From: Muribaculaceae bacterium
Lineage (GTDB): Bacteria > Bacteroidota > Bacteroidia > Bacteroidales > Muribaculaceae
DNA length: 63,727 bases
Assembly: GCA_017473615.1 (NCBI GenBank)
Contig: JAFUKL010000026.1
Location: 1-63,727, forward strand
Direction of reading: 5' to 3'
Below are positions 1 through 7,505 of the stretch, piece by piece; within the stretch, counting starts at the first letter, position 1, and each line of letters begins with the position of its first letter. Made by a program: the position numbers and the translations under genes. The notes beneath the pieces are model-generated. The model was not told the DNA's origin. It ran no database searches and saw only the letters and a list, made by a program, of their open reading frames with translations.

Positions 1-49
<49 letters not shown>

Positions 50-346
50 TTTTATCTTTTTTTTCAACTTTTTCGTTTTTCCTCGCCCGTTACGCTCGAT
101 TCATTGACTTGGAGTAAAGATGTGTTCATCACATCTTCTTTCTCAAGGCTTTCTTGACAAGGACGTTTCTTCGACATCTATATTATTCTATCTAATTAAC
201 GCCGAAGCCGCATCCCTTGGTTTTACACTCTTCCTTGTGCTTCCTGTCTTTTGTCTATCGCAATTACTTCAATGCTCTCTTCTTTTTATCTTCACCCCGG
301 AGAATCTTTGTCGCAACTCTTGCGACTATCTCAATCCCCGAAAGCG
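50..346 (-). other. rRNA operon 5' leader
   Basis: The ~300 bases between the promoter at 351-380 and the 16S start hold no convincing gene on either strand; the short reading frames here look like chance. A small hairpin, AAGATGTG/CACATCTT, lies at about 117-136. This fits the transcribed and processed leader of a ribosomal RNA operon. Confidence 0.6.
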
Positions 347-350
347 AGTG

Positions 351-380
351 CAAAGTTAATACCTTTTTCTGAAATACAAA
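351..380 (-). promoter_or_regulatory. Probable rRNA operon promoter
   Basis: On the minus strand TAACTTTG (351-358) matches the Bacteroidota -7 element TAnnTTTG, with TTTG (377-380) 18 bp upstream. It is correctly oriented toward 16S and would give a leader of about 300 nt. Confidence 0.6.
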
Positions 381-478
381 ATAATGCAAAGAAAATTATT
401 AGCAGAAAAACCGGTTTTTCCCGTTCAACACCCTATAGCTCCGAGGGTTAAGTGTAAATGTTATTAAAGGTTAAAAAT

Positions 479-492
479 ATGTTCTATAACAT
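479..492. promoter_or_regulatory. Palindrome ATGTTCTATAACAT, possible operator
   Basis: Palindrome of the form ATGTTnTATAACAT, about 100 bp upstream of the rRNA promoter -33 element. The partial copy TTCTATAACA follows at 505-514. The same motif recurs at 3303-3316 and 50973-50986. The binding protein is unknown. Confidence 0.4.
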
Positions 493-524
493 ATACTTCA
501 TTTTTCTATAACACAAATACCGGT

Positions 525-1277
525 TTAATCCCCTTTCGCATAATACACTCGAACTTCACCAATAGGCAAACTACCGCGCAACATCAACGGTATGCGAGAA
601 TCATCCATAGAAATCCACGTATCCATGTCATCACTCGACTTCTTCTTACCTTCTTGCGTAAAAGAGAATTTAATATGATAAGCATCATGCTTTGACTTAT
701 CACGCAATTTTATATTTTCCACACCCACATACTTTATGTTCAGTGTTTCTTTTCGCTTTCCTGAAAACACCGTAGTTTTATAACTCCCCTCGGCAGCCAA
801 CTTCTCCATATCCAAAATACGCAAAACATAAAATATGCTCAACATATCATAAGCCTCACCTTCAGTCTCCAAGATTTTTTCCACATTATCTTTTCCCTTT
901 CTTATTCTCACGCATCTGCCTATCGTAGCACTATCCGTATAAGAAAATTCCACAATATCACGCGCAACATATCCCTTTTCATGCGTTGCTTTCACATATT
1001 TCAAGGGAACAAAAGCGTCTTTCTCTATCGTAGAATATAATGTATCTCTCACCTTATATATCTTATCCACCCACGACAGTGTGCGAGCATGCAAACGCGC
1101 ATCATAATTATCGCCACCATCTTTTATCTCCAATGTAGCATTGGCTGCATGTTTCCAAATAAGCCCCCAATGATAAACAATCTGATAGTTGAGCGACTCA
1201 TCAGAGAATCTTCCGCCAAGCACAGCATTCGCACAACACATCAGAATCACACATATTATATATATTCGCTTTTTCAT
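525..1277 (-). CDS. DUF3108 family secreted protein
   Basis: A 250-residue protein with an N-terminal signal peptide (basic MKKR, then a hydrophobic stretch ending near residue 21). The rest is predicted beta-rich and resembles the DUF3108 family, common in Bacteroidota and Proteobacteria envelopes, with features such as LNYQIVYHWGLIWKHAANA near the start and a WISMDDSRIPL segment near the end. The function of DUF3108 proteins is not established; they are thought to be periplasmic. It stands alone, transcribed toward the rRNA operon and divergent from murI. A copy of the dispersed repeat lies just upstream. Family assignment is from remembered sequence pattern. Confidence 0.8.
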   Translation of the reverse strand: MKKRIYIICVILMCCANAVLGGRFSDESLNYQIVYHWGLIWKHAANATLEIKDGGDNYDARLHARTLSWVDKIYKVRDTLYSTIEKDAFVPLKYVKATHEKGYVARDIVEFSYTDSATIGRCVRIRKGKDNVEKILETEGEAYDMLSIFYVLRILDMEKLAAEGSYKTTVFSGKRKETLNIKYVGVENIKLRDKSKHDAYHIKFSFTQEGKKKSSDDMDTWISMDDSRIPLMLRGSLPIGEVRVYYAKGD

Positions 1278-1323
1278 ATTACATATTTATTTTCCTTTTA
1301 GACTGCAAAATAAAGAAAAAGAT

Positions 1324-1390
1324 TAAGAATCTGTTTAAAATTTTCTTATTTTTTTATTACGGCTTTATTTGGGAGCTGTTTCGGATTCTA
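1324..1390 (+). repeat. Dispersed intergenic repeat, copy 1
   Basis: Starts TAAGAATCTGTTTAAAATTT and ends TTTCGGATTCTA, with the core ATTACGGCTTTATTTGGGA. It sits between the divergent starts of the DUF3108 gene and murI, an unusual place because most copies follow a stop codon. Confidence 0.75.
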
Positions 1391-1472
1391 CTAATTTTAG
1401 TTCTACACACCACACAGAGCCAACAATCGACATATTTTTATTCCAAAGAAAGAATCTTTCACAGAAAGTACT

Positions 1473-1480
1473 TATCTTTG
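1473..1480 (+). promoter_or_regulatory. murI -7 promoter element
   Basis: TATCTTTG matches TAnnTTTG, 18 bp before the murI start codon. No clear TTTG element is seen at the usual distance upstream. Confidence 0.55.
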
Positions 1481-1498
1481 TAAAAAGTACAATAAGGC

Positions 1499-2335
1499 AT
1501 GATTTCTTCAAAAAACGACATAGGACCTATAGGAATTTTCGACTCGGGATACGGAGGCTTGACAATCCTAAACGCAATACGCAAAAAACTGCCGCAATAT
1601 GACTACCTCTATTTAGGTGACAATGCCCGCGCTCCATACGGATCACGGTCATTCAATATCGTATATCGTTTCACTATAGAAGCTGTAAAATATCTGTTTT
1701 CGCAAGGGTGCAATCTTGTGATTCTTGCCTGCAACACGGCATCAGCAAAAGCATTGCGTACCATACAACAGAACGACTTGCCGGTAATAGATCCCTCCAA
1801 ACGAGTATTAGGCGTAATACGCCCTACCGTTGAAAAGATCGGTGAAATATCAAGAAACGGGAACATAGGCATATTAGGCACATCGGGAACGATACAAAGC
1901 CGCTCCTATGACATGGAAATCGAAAAATTGTATCCATCATTCAAAGTGTTTTCGCAAAGCTGCCCTCTATGGGTTCCTTTAGTAGAGAACTTTGAAGCTG
2001 ACAAGGATGGAGCGGATTACTTCGTGCAAAAATACCTTAACATGCTGTTTGAGCAAAGCTCGGAAATCGACAGCATAATATTAGGATGCACTCACTACCC
2101 CATCCTATTCAATAAGATAAGGCAATATACTCCGAAACATATACACATAATAGAACAAGGCGGTATTGTAGCCGACAGTTTGAAAGACTACTTGTCCCGA
2201 CATCCCGAAATGGAATGCAGATGTTCGCATAGCGGTACTTGCACATATCTCACCACCGAAGACGAAGATAAATTCAACGGTATGGCTTCGGTGTTTCTCA
2301 ATGAAGAAGTAAAATCAAAACACATTAATTTATAA
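1499..2335 (+). CDS. murI: Glutamate racemase
   Basis: Interconverts L- and D-glutamate to supply D-glutamate for peptidoglycan; cytoplasmic and normally essential. The 278-residue protein has the usual length. Visible family motifs are GIFDSGYGGLT (residues 12-22), LACNTASA with the first catalytic Cys at about 78, and LGCTHYP with the second catalytic Cys at about 197. Both cysteines needed for the two-base mechanism are present. The ATG follows a -7 promoter element by 18 bp, so the leader would be very short. The DUF4465 lipoprotein gene follows 12 bp later and may be co-transcribed. Confidence 0.97.
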   Translation: MISSKNDIGPIGIFDSGYGGLTILNAIRKKLPQYDYLYLGDNARAPYGSRSFNIVYRFTIEAVKYLFSQGCNLVILACNTASAKALRTIQQNDLPVIDPSKRVLGVIRPTVEKIGEISRNGNIGILGTSGTIQSRSYDMEIEKLYPSFKVFSQSCPLWVPLVENFEADKDGADYFVQKYLNMLFEQSSEIDSIILGCTHYPILFNKIRQYTPKHIHIIEQGGIVADSLKDYLSRHPEMECRCSHSGTCTYLTTEDEDKFNGMASVFLNEEVKSKHINL

Positions 2336-2347
2336 CACATAAAAAAA

Positions 2348-3121
2348 ATGAATACGCTTTTAAAAATCACATTGTCGGCACTGATTGCCACAACATTCCT
2401 TTCATCTTGTGAGAAGAACGATGAAGACAACAGCATTATAACCGTGCACCTCAACCAGACCGAAATACCATACGATGAAAACGGCGTATGGAGTCAAGCT
2501 ATGACTGAGAATGCACGTATCATATCCCAAGGCGTGGCATTCTCGCATCAAGCCATACCGGAATGGAACACATGGAACGGATTCATTGCATCTCGCAACA
2601 ACGACACCGAAGACTATTCTGCCGATTTCTCATGGATGGATCATCAGGCTACAGCCATTACCGGCGGCGGACTTTCAGGAGAGGGTACACCTTATCTTAT
2701 TGCATACTGGAACTCCAGTGAAGGAGAAAACGTAGACCATACCACCGCATCGTGTGCAGTCACTTACGGTAACGGCACTTTCATACCGCAATCTATTCAG
2801 ATAACAAACACTACTTACGCATATTACACCATGACTAATGGTTCTTCCTTTTCAAAACAATTCAAGAAAGGAGACTATCTGCACTTGCTTATATATGGAG
2901 TGAAACCCGATGGAACGAAAACCGGACCGGTAACATTCACCCTTGCCGACTATTCTGAAGACACTTCTAAGCCCCTCAGTCAGTGGGAATATGTAAATAT
3001 CGAAGAATTAGGAGAGGTTTCAGGAATTTATTTCCAAATGGACTCCAGCGACAAAGGAATATGGGGGATGAACACTCCAGCATACTTTGCAGCAGATCGC
3101 CTGACGATTAAGAAACCCTAA
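2348..3121 (+). CDS. DUF4465 lipoprotein
   Basis: A 257-residue protein with a lipoprotein signal (ATTFLSSC, lipid-bearing Cys near residue 21). The mature part matches the DUF4465 pattern: WNTWNGFIASRNNDTED, then an ACAVTYG-like segment, FKKGDYLHLLIYG, and a C-terminal YFAADRLTI. Such proteins occur in Bacteroidota as surface or periplasmic lipoproteins, often predicted to be beta-sandwich folds; the ligand is unknown. It is 12 bp from murI, but nothing links the two functionally. The stop codon runs straight into a repeat copy (TAAAGCTGTTTTAAAT). Confidence 0.8.
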   Translation: MNTLLKITLSALIATTFLSSCEKNDEDNSIITVHLNQTEIPYDENGVWSQAMTENARIISQGVAFSHQAIPEWNTWNGFIASRNNDTEDYSADFSWMDHQATAITGGGLSGEGTPYLIAYWNSSEGENVDHTTASCAVTYGNGTFIPQSIQITNTTYAYYTMTNGSSFSKQFKKGDYLHLLIYGVKPDGTKTGPVTFTLADYSEDTSKPLSQWEYVNIEELGEVSGIYFQMDSSDKGIWGMNTPAYFAADRLTIKKP

Positions 3122-3228
3122 AGCTGTTTTAAATGAAGCTGTTTTAAATTTTCTTCAAAATGTTATTTCGGTTTTATTTGGGTATAGTTTAGGATTCTTT
3201 AAGGAATAAAATTAAAACAGCATCTAAA
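3119..3228 (+). repeat. Dispersed repeat, copy 2, with both ends
   Basis: A partial left end (3119-3133, its TAA being the stop codon of the DUF4465 gene) is followed by a second left end at 3134. The core TTTCGGTTTTATTTGGG leads to the right end AAAATTAAAACAGCATCTAA at about 3208-3227. The right end is the imperfect inverse of the left end. The first 14 bases are thus tandemly duplicated. Confidence 0.7.
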
Positions 3229-3262
3229 AGGTCGAAATCGTTAGTTTTTCGACCTTTTTAGT
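3227..3262 (+). terminator. Hairpin terminator after DUF4465 gene
   Basis: AAAGGTCGAAA and TTTTCGACCTTTTT form a strong stem closed by a short loop and followed by a T run. It would terminate murI-DUF4465 transcription. Confidence 0.75.
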
Positions 3263-3302
3263 TAAAAAACATTATTTCCAACATTTTTCTTATTTTAAAA
3301 CT

Positions 3303-3316
3303 ATGTTATATAACAT
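3303..3316. promoter_or_regulatory. Palindrome ATGTTATATAACAT, possible operator
   Basis: A perfect 14-bp palindrome ending 8 bp before the -7 element at 3325, so it covers the region where RNA polymerase would contact the -33 side. Same motif as at 479-492 and 50973-50986. Confidence 0.45.
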
Positions 3317-3324
3317 AAAAACAT

Positions 3325-3332
3325 TACCTTTG
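3325..3332 (+). promoter_or_regulatory. -7 promoter of candidate small RNA
   Basis: TACCTTTG matches TAnnTTTG. No protein-coding frame follows until 3745; instead a structured stretch with a terminator follows. Confidence 0.5.
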
Positions 3333-3339
3333 CATCAAG

Positions 3340-3490
3340 TTTTCATGGTAATAGTTTTAAGGTTATTCTAAAAACAAGATGTCGTGACGACATGGTTTTT
3401 AAGATTTAGTTTTATGGTTTATGTAAATAGTATTAAAAGGTTAATACTGAAAGCGGATCTTCGGCGTGAGTCGAGGATTTGATTTTTTAT
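3340..3490 (+). ncRNA. Candidate orphan small RNA
   Basis: Between the promoter at 3325 and a terminator-like hairpin at 3455-3490 (ATCTTCG/CGAGGAT then a T-rich tail) there is no gene. In the middle a strong stem is visible: AAAAAC (3370-3375) and ATGTCG (3379-3384) pair with CGACAT (3388-3393) and GTTTTT (3395-3400). Two related segments of the form ATGGT...TTAAGGTTA flank that hairpin. It could instead be a long leader of the TPR gene, but the terminator and a repeat copy lie between. I do not recognise a named family. Confidence 0.4.
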
Positions 3491-3534
3491 ATACCTCATT
3501 ATTTCTTATCTTTACAGCCGGATTACAAAAGAAC

Positions 3535-3736
3535 TAAGAAGCTGTTTTGAATTTTCTTCAAAATATTATTACAGCTTTACTTGGGTCTTATTTCGGATTC
3601 TTTAAGGCTCTTTTGATTGTCTTTGTCATCAAACCTCTTGGATTATGGCACGCTATTACTTTCGCAATTTGACGACAAATCCATTCCAAAATATTCCTTA
3701 AAACAATCTCGAAATAAAATTAAAACGACTTCTAAA
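3535..3736 (+). repeat. Dispersed repeat, longest copy, MITE-like
   Basis: About 200 bp. Left end TAAGAAGCTGTTTTGAATTT; right end AAAATTAAAACGACTTCTAA. The right end reversed reads TTAGAAGTCGTTTTAATTTT, an imperfect terminal inverted repeat of about 20 bp. An internal TTATTTCGGATTC is mirrored by CTCGAAATAA near the right end. It ends 8 bp before the TPR gene start. No reading frame is inside, so any movement would need proteins from elsewhere. Confidence 0.7.
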
Positions 3737-3744
3737 TTTCGAAT

Positions 3745-4017
3745 ATGAGCAATTTGCAAGAAATAAAAAAACTTATCAACGATAACCAAACAGACGCTGC
3801 GACAGAATTACTGAAAGCTATCATCCAAAACGATAACGACAATGACGAAGCATATTTCCTCTTAGGAAATATATACAGCAAAAAGAACGAATGGAGCAAA
3901 GCCATCAACGCCTATAGCCAAGCCACCGCCATAAACCCACAAAGCCCGGCACGCATTGCGAACGAACAATTATTAAAAATTCTTGATTTCTACCACCACG
4001 ACCTATACAACCCATAG
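3745..4017 (+). CDS. Small TPR protein
   Basis: A 90-residue cytoplasmic protein (no signal peptide) made almost entirely of tetratricopeptide-type helices. The clearest repeat is AYFLLGNIYSKKNEWSKAI at about residues 36-54, with canonical G and Y/A positions; a degenerate repeat precedes it. TPR units bind partner proteins; which one is unknown. The gene begins 8 bp after a full repeat copy and has no visible promoter of its own. It converges on the 4041-5402 gene with only 23 bp between the stops. Similar small TPR proteins are common in Bacteroidales. Confidence 0.8.
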   Translation: MSNLQEIKKLINDNQTDAATELLKAIIQNDNDNDEAYFLLGNIYSKKNEWSKAINAYSQATAINPQSPARIANEQLLKILDFYHHDLYNP

Positions 4018-4040
4018 GCGATTTATCAACGGGCTCGCAA

Positions 4041-5402
4041 CTACAAAGTTTTCCAAATTTCACTATCCCTCATCAATTCTTTCTTTCCGGAGACACTGTC
4101 AAGCACATAAACCTTAGCTGAATCAACCTTAACAGAAAGAACATCATCAACAGTTTCCGGAATATACAGCTTTTTATTATCCAGTAATTCCAGTTCACTC
4201 AACTTTTTCTTTATTCTTGACAAAGAGGCAGGCAAGCCGGGAGTAATATAAGTTTTTTCTTCATCATTCTCCCACTTCCCCACCATATTATATATCTTGT
4301 TAAAAACAATGTTCAAACGTTTCACTCTTGTCATAGAAGTGTCATTCCTCCTCACTACTTTCCCCATAACATCAGCATAAAGCAGGAATACATACAAAGC
4401 CCTTTCATAAGCCGACAAATCCAATTCGGCATTTATATCCTCAAACAAAATCCTATGACGTGATACGTCTATCAAAATACGGCTGTCAAACTTCTTTCCC
4501 GGAAACGCCAACAAATCAAAAATTGATTTATTAAATCCGCGGTATTCAAACCTACTGCCATTATGTGTCTCCTGTCGTACCGTTATACCGCCGTCCTTGA
4601 CTATATGCCTATAGCAATCTATAAAATAACGTATATCATCCAGCACATTTCCGGTAATAATGAATTTAAAATAATTATGAACCGGTTTAAAGGCTACCCT
4701 CGAATCTGCAATCTTAACAAGGAATGACGGCTCGGTATCATACAGGCTCTTAAGCCCCATCTTATTATACAGCAAAGAACGACAGAAATCTACTGTAGTC
4801 AAATTACACATTTTATCATATACAGCCTTTATGCCGCTATCCGACACTGTGGGTGCCAAATGCCTTATTATAGACATCAATTGTCCCTGTTCTACTTGAG
4901 AAAAATATCGGCTCTTACAGGGTATATACACGAAATCAAAACCAGCCAACCGCAATTCATTATCTATAGTTCGGTAATTAGCCTTTATTACATCGTTAGT
5001 GCCTTCATCATAATCACTTTCAACATAAAATACTGTAAAAGGTTCTATATTATCCAATTCACCTGTGCTACAATCGATAATATCCCCTCCACCACTCTCA
5101 AGCACATAGCGTAAAGCTAATACAAGCAAGGCTTCCGAGCTTTCACATTTCCCATCAGCAAAAGCCAACCGTTCAAGATGAGAAACCAAAATTTGTCTTT
5201 TTGCTGCCGACAAGCCCTTCAACTCATTGACAGCATCAGCCAATGTAATATTTTGCGCCTCGGCAAGAACCGCAGAACCGTCTATATTATAACTGTCACA
5301 TATCTCACCGAACAGTTCTATTTCACGCATATCGATTACCGTATCCGACTTAACCAAATCCGTAAGGAAACGAACTATGGCTATCTTTTCTCTTTGTTTC
5401 AT
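4041..5402 (-). CDS. Unknown protein with TerB-like N-terminal region
   Basis: A 453-residue soluble protein without signal peptide or membrane segment. Residues 1-110 are helical and acidic, with spaced acidic positions (for example FLTDLVKSDTVIDMREIELF and LAFADGKCESSE) that resemble TerB-type helical domains. The middle is mixed alpha/beta with no motif that I recognise. The C-terminal third (about 330-453) looks like a winged-helix or helix-turn-helix region, ending in LPASLSRIKKKLSELELL and a beta-rich tail. Role unknown; the TerB link is inference from pattern only. It stands alone, convergent with the TPR gene and divergent from the membrane-protein gene at 5508. Confidence 0.6.
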   Translation of the reverse strand: MKQREKIAIVRFLTDLVKSDTVIDMREIELFGEICDSYNIDGSAVLAEAQNITLADAVNELKGLSAAKRQILVSHLERLAFADGKCESSEALLVLALRYVLESGGGDIIDCSTGELDNIEPFTVFYVESDYDEGTNDVIKANYRTIDNELRLAGFDFVYIPCKSRYFSQVEQGQLMSIIRHLAPTVSDSGIKAVYDKMCNLTTVDFCRSLLYNKMGLKSLYDTEPSFLVKIADSRVAFKPVHNYFKFIITGNVLDDIRYFIDCYRHIVKDGGITVRQETHNGSRFEYRGFNKSIFDLLAFPGKKFDSRILIDVSRHRILFEDINAELDLSAYERALYVFLLYADVMGKVVRRNDTSMTRVKRLNIVFNKIYNMVGKWENDEEKTYITPGLPASLSRIKKKLSELELLDNKKLYIPETVDDVLSVKVDSAKVYVLDSVSGKKELMRDSEIWKTL

Positions 5403-5473
5403 AATTGAATCTCATTTACTGAAATTTCGGTAAATTTAATCAAAAAATATATCGAAAGCCGAATAATATTTGA

Positions 5474-5481
5474 TACTTTTG
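5474..5481 (+). promoter_or_regulatory. -7 promoter element for 5508 gene
   Basis: TACTTTTG matches TAnnTTTG, 26 bp before the start codon. Confidence 0.55.
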
Positions 5482-5507
5482 CATATTACAACAAATTTAT
5501 CCGTATT

Positions 5508-6134
5508 ATGGCAAAACAAGCATCTGCATATTTCAAAATTTCAGCCGTTTCGGCTATTTACATGATACTTTGTTTCTTTGCTTTTTACGATATAGCCATT
5601 CCTTATAAAATAGCATTTCCTGCAATTTCATTATTTATTTCAGCCCTTTGGATATCGCCGTGGCAAATAGCTACAGCCATAATACTATTTGCATCAGGTG
5701 ACATTATGCGAGCACAGGGCAATTTCCCATTGCAGACAGGAGCCTACGGAATTGCAGCTATATTTTTCTCATGGTTCTTTATAACTCGTTTTTTCAAAAT
5801 GAACGGTAAAGCATCTGTGGGCAACATCATTCTCACCACATTGCTTGTAATAGGAATATGCACACTGGAATTATTTATAATCATACCCCAAGTTCCGGAA
5901 GGAACTCTACGTCACGGAGCTGTCGCTTACGCAATAATTACATCGGTACTACTTTGGTGTGCATTGCTGCAAAAAGATTTGGTTTACGCCTTAACCGGAC
6001 TTGCATTTACTTTTTCAAGCATCATGCTTGCGTGGAATAAATACATATCAGACGTTCCTTATGCTGTTTACCTGACATATATTCCCTATTATATCTCTAT
6101 TCTCATATCCTTTATACGTTCGTCTAAAATATAA
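5508..6134 (+). CDS. Polytopic inner-membrane protein, unknown
   Basis: 208 residues, overwhelmingly hydrophobic, with about seven predicted membrane segments separated by very short loops. The last segment is followed by a basic end (FIRSSKI). No transporter or enzyme motif is recognisable. The fold size suits a YhhN-like or small integral membrane protein, but I do not claim that family. It has its own promoter. The TAA stop codon is also the first three bases of a dispersed repeat copy. Confidence 0.7.
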   Translation: MAKQASAYFKISAVSAIYMILCFFAFYDIAIPYKIAFPAISLFISALWISPWQIATAIILFASGDIMRAQGNFPLQTGAYGIAAIFFSWFFITRFFKMNGKASVGNIILTTLLVIGICTLELFIIIPQVPEGTLRHGAVAYAIITSVLLWCALLQKDLVYALTGLAFTFSSIMLAWNKYISDVPYAVYLTYIPYYISILISFIRSSKI

Positions 6135-6193
6135 GAAACTATTTAAATTTTCTTACAGTTATACTTGTAACACGTTTCGGTTTCTTTAAAGTT
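6132..6193 (+). repeat. Dispersed repeat, copy 4
   Basis: TAAGAAACTATTTAAATTTT, then CAGTTATACTTG and CGTTTCGGTTTCTTTAAAG. Its first TAA is the stop codon of the preceding gene. Downstream sequence to about 6245 (TTCTTCC..CTGTCTTTTTAG) weakly matches the interior of the 3535-3736 copy, so a decayed longer element is possible. Confidence 0.65.
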
Positions 6194-6374
6194 CTTCCGG
6201 CTGTCTTTTTAGTTGTGCAACGAACTTCTTGCAGCTTTACAACCGGGCAAATTTCAAGAAGTAAAAGCATTATTCTCATACGGCGTGCATTTTAACTTAT
6301 TTTACAATACATGTGAAACATTAATGCACACCAAGGAATGAACTTTGCATTAAGAAATTCTAAAAGATACAATT

Positions 6375-6668
6375 ATGGCTGACACAAGAACAATAAACCG
6401 GGAAGACAACATCTTTGCAACACTTGCATCAAAAGGAAAACCAATAAAAGCCCTTATGGGACAAAATTTCTCAGGTATCAGCGAAGTCATAAAAACAATA
6501 TGCTCATATACCGACGATTTCAGAGGATTGGCACAATTGAACATCAGAAATCAATCTCAGGGATGGAGCATAAACATGCTGCTACGAATCGACACCAAAC
6601 CACAACCACAATTACAAACTGAGCCTGAACCTCCACATGACGGATTGCAGTACCGATTCGCATTCTGA
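6375..6668 (+). CDS. Small unknown protein, 97 residues
   Basis: A soluble 97-residue protein with no signal peptide. Residues 1-60 look like a compact alpha/beta unit (KALMGQNFSGISEVIKTICS and LAQLNIRNQSQGWSINMLL); the C-terminal part is rich in Pro and Gln (TKPQPQLQTEPEPP) and probably unstructured. I cannot name a family, though I think similar small proteins are found in related genomes. The ATG is 10 bp from an A-rich stretch and has no clear SD. Neighbours give no functional clue. Confidence 0.6.
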   Translation: MADTRTINREDNIFATLASKGKPIKALMGQNFSGISEVIKTICSYTDDFRGLAQLNIRNQSQGWSINMLLRIDTKPQPQLQTEPEPPHDGLQYRFAF

Positions 6669-6754
6669 AAAAAGCGAACCCTTAGAACTTTTTCATACCG
6701 TGAAATGTTGTTTAGGTAGTTATTAATTGAAATACAAACTAAAAGTTAATACGT

Positions 6755-7213
6755 ATGAAAAAGTTAATGTTTTACGCTCTTGCATTAGGAATTTTAGCCT
6801 CATGTGGGAATTCAAAAAATGCAAATGGAATATTAGATGAAAATGTTTTGCCCGGTGACACAATGATAGAAATCATAGGCGAATGGATAGAAGTGCCTGC
6901 TGAAGGAGACACCAACATGTTGCAACAACCTAAAAAAGTGAAATTCAACAAAGACAATACTATGGAAGGTACTCCTATAGTAAAAAAAGAGAAAAAGAAA
7001 GGCATCAAGAATGCCGCTGATTCCATCACCGTAACCACTATGGTTTATCAATTATGGGATCAGCAAGGAGATACCTTGACAATGATTTCACAAAGCGCAA
7101 TCGATCCACAATTGCAAGACACCGTTACTTGGGGTATCGTTTCACTTACCGGTGACTCATTAAAACTAAACAACGACGCTCAAGGTACTAAAAACTACGT
7201 AAGACAAAAATAA
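6755..7213 (+). CDS. Lipocalin-like lipoprotein
   Basis: 152 residues with a lipoprotein signal peptide, LGILASCG, Cys at about 17. The mature part is beta-rich and follows the lipocalin-like layout seen in many Bacteroidota lipoproteins: IIGEWIEVPA near residue 40, a VKFNKDNTMEG strand pair, YQLWDQQGDTLTMIS, and a closing GDSLKLNN strand. Probably anchored in the periplasm or outer membrane; ligand unknown. The TAA stop overlaps the start of a repeat copy, and a terminator follows at 7353. Confidence 0.75.
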   Translation: MKKLMFYALALGILASCGNSKNANGILDENVLPGDTMIEIIGEWIEVPAEGDTNMLQQPKKVKFNKDNTMEGTPIVKKEKKKGIKNAADSITVTTMVYQLWDQQGDTLTMISQSAIDPQLQDTVTWGIVSLTGDSLKLNNDAQGTKNYVRQK

Positions 7214-7260
7214 GAATCCGTTTAAAATTTAAACATATTCTAAGACCAAAACGGCATCTA
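7211..7260 (+). repeat. Dispersed repeat, short degenerate copy
   Basis: Left end TAAGAATCCGTTTAAAATTT (its TAA is the stop codon of the lipoprotein gene) and right end CAAAACGGCATCTAA about 30 bp later; the two ends pair as an imperfect hairpin. The core is lost. Confidence 0.6.
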
Positions 7261-7352
7261 ACACACTTATTATGCCCGGCACAGAAGTTGTTTTAAGAAA
7301 ATTCAAAGCAACTTCTTATAACACGCAGATCGTCTTATTCGAAATTTTTATT

Positions 7353-7390
7353 AAAAAAGGCTCATTCCTTATTGCGGAGTGAGCTTTTTT
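7353..7390 (+). terminator. Hairpin terminator
   Basis: AAAAAAGGCTCA and TGAGCTTTTTT pair around a 15-nt loop, ending in a T run. It closes the 6755-7213 transcript. Confidence 0.75.
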
Positions 7391-7505
7391 ATGTAATTTT
7401 ACACTGAATATGGCATAGAGTGTGCAAAAGAGTACAATCAAGCCGTATAGAGAGATTAAAGAGAGAAAAAAACTATAACATTTCAAGATTTAAACAAAAA
7501 CAATT

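Noticed and set aside
120-451. Two open frames in the rRNA leader
   Set aside because: Between promoter and 16S, no signal of coding (no start context, no conserved pattern).
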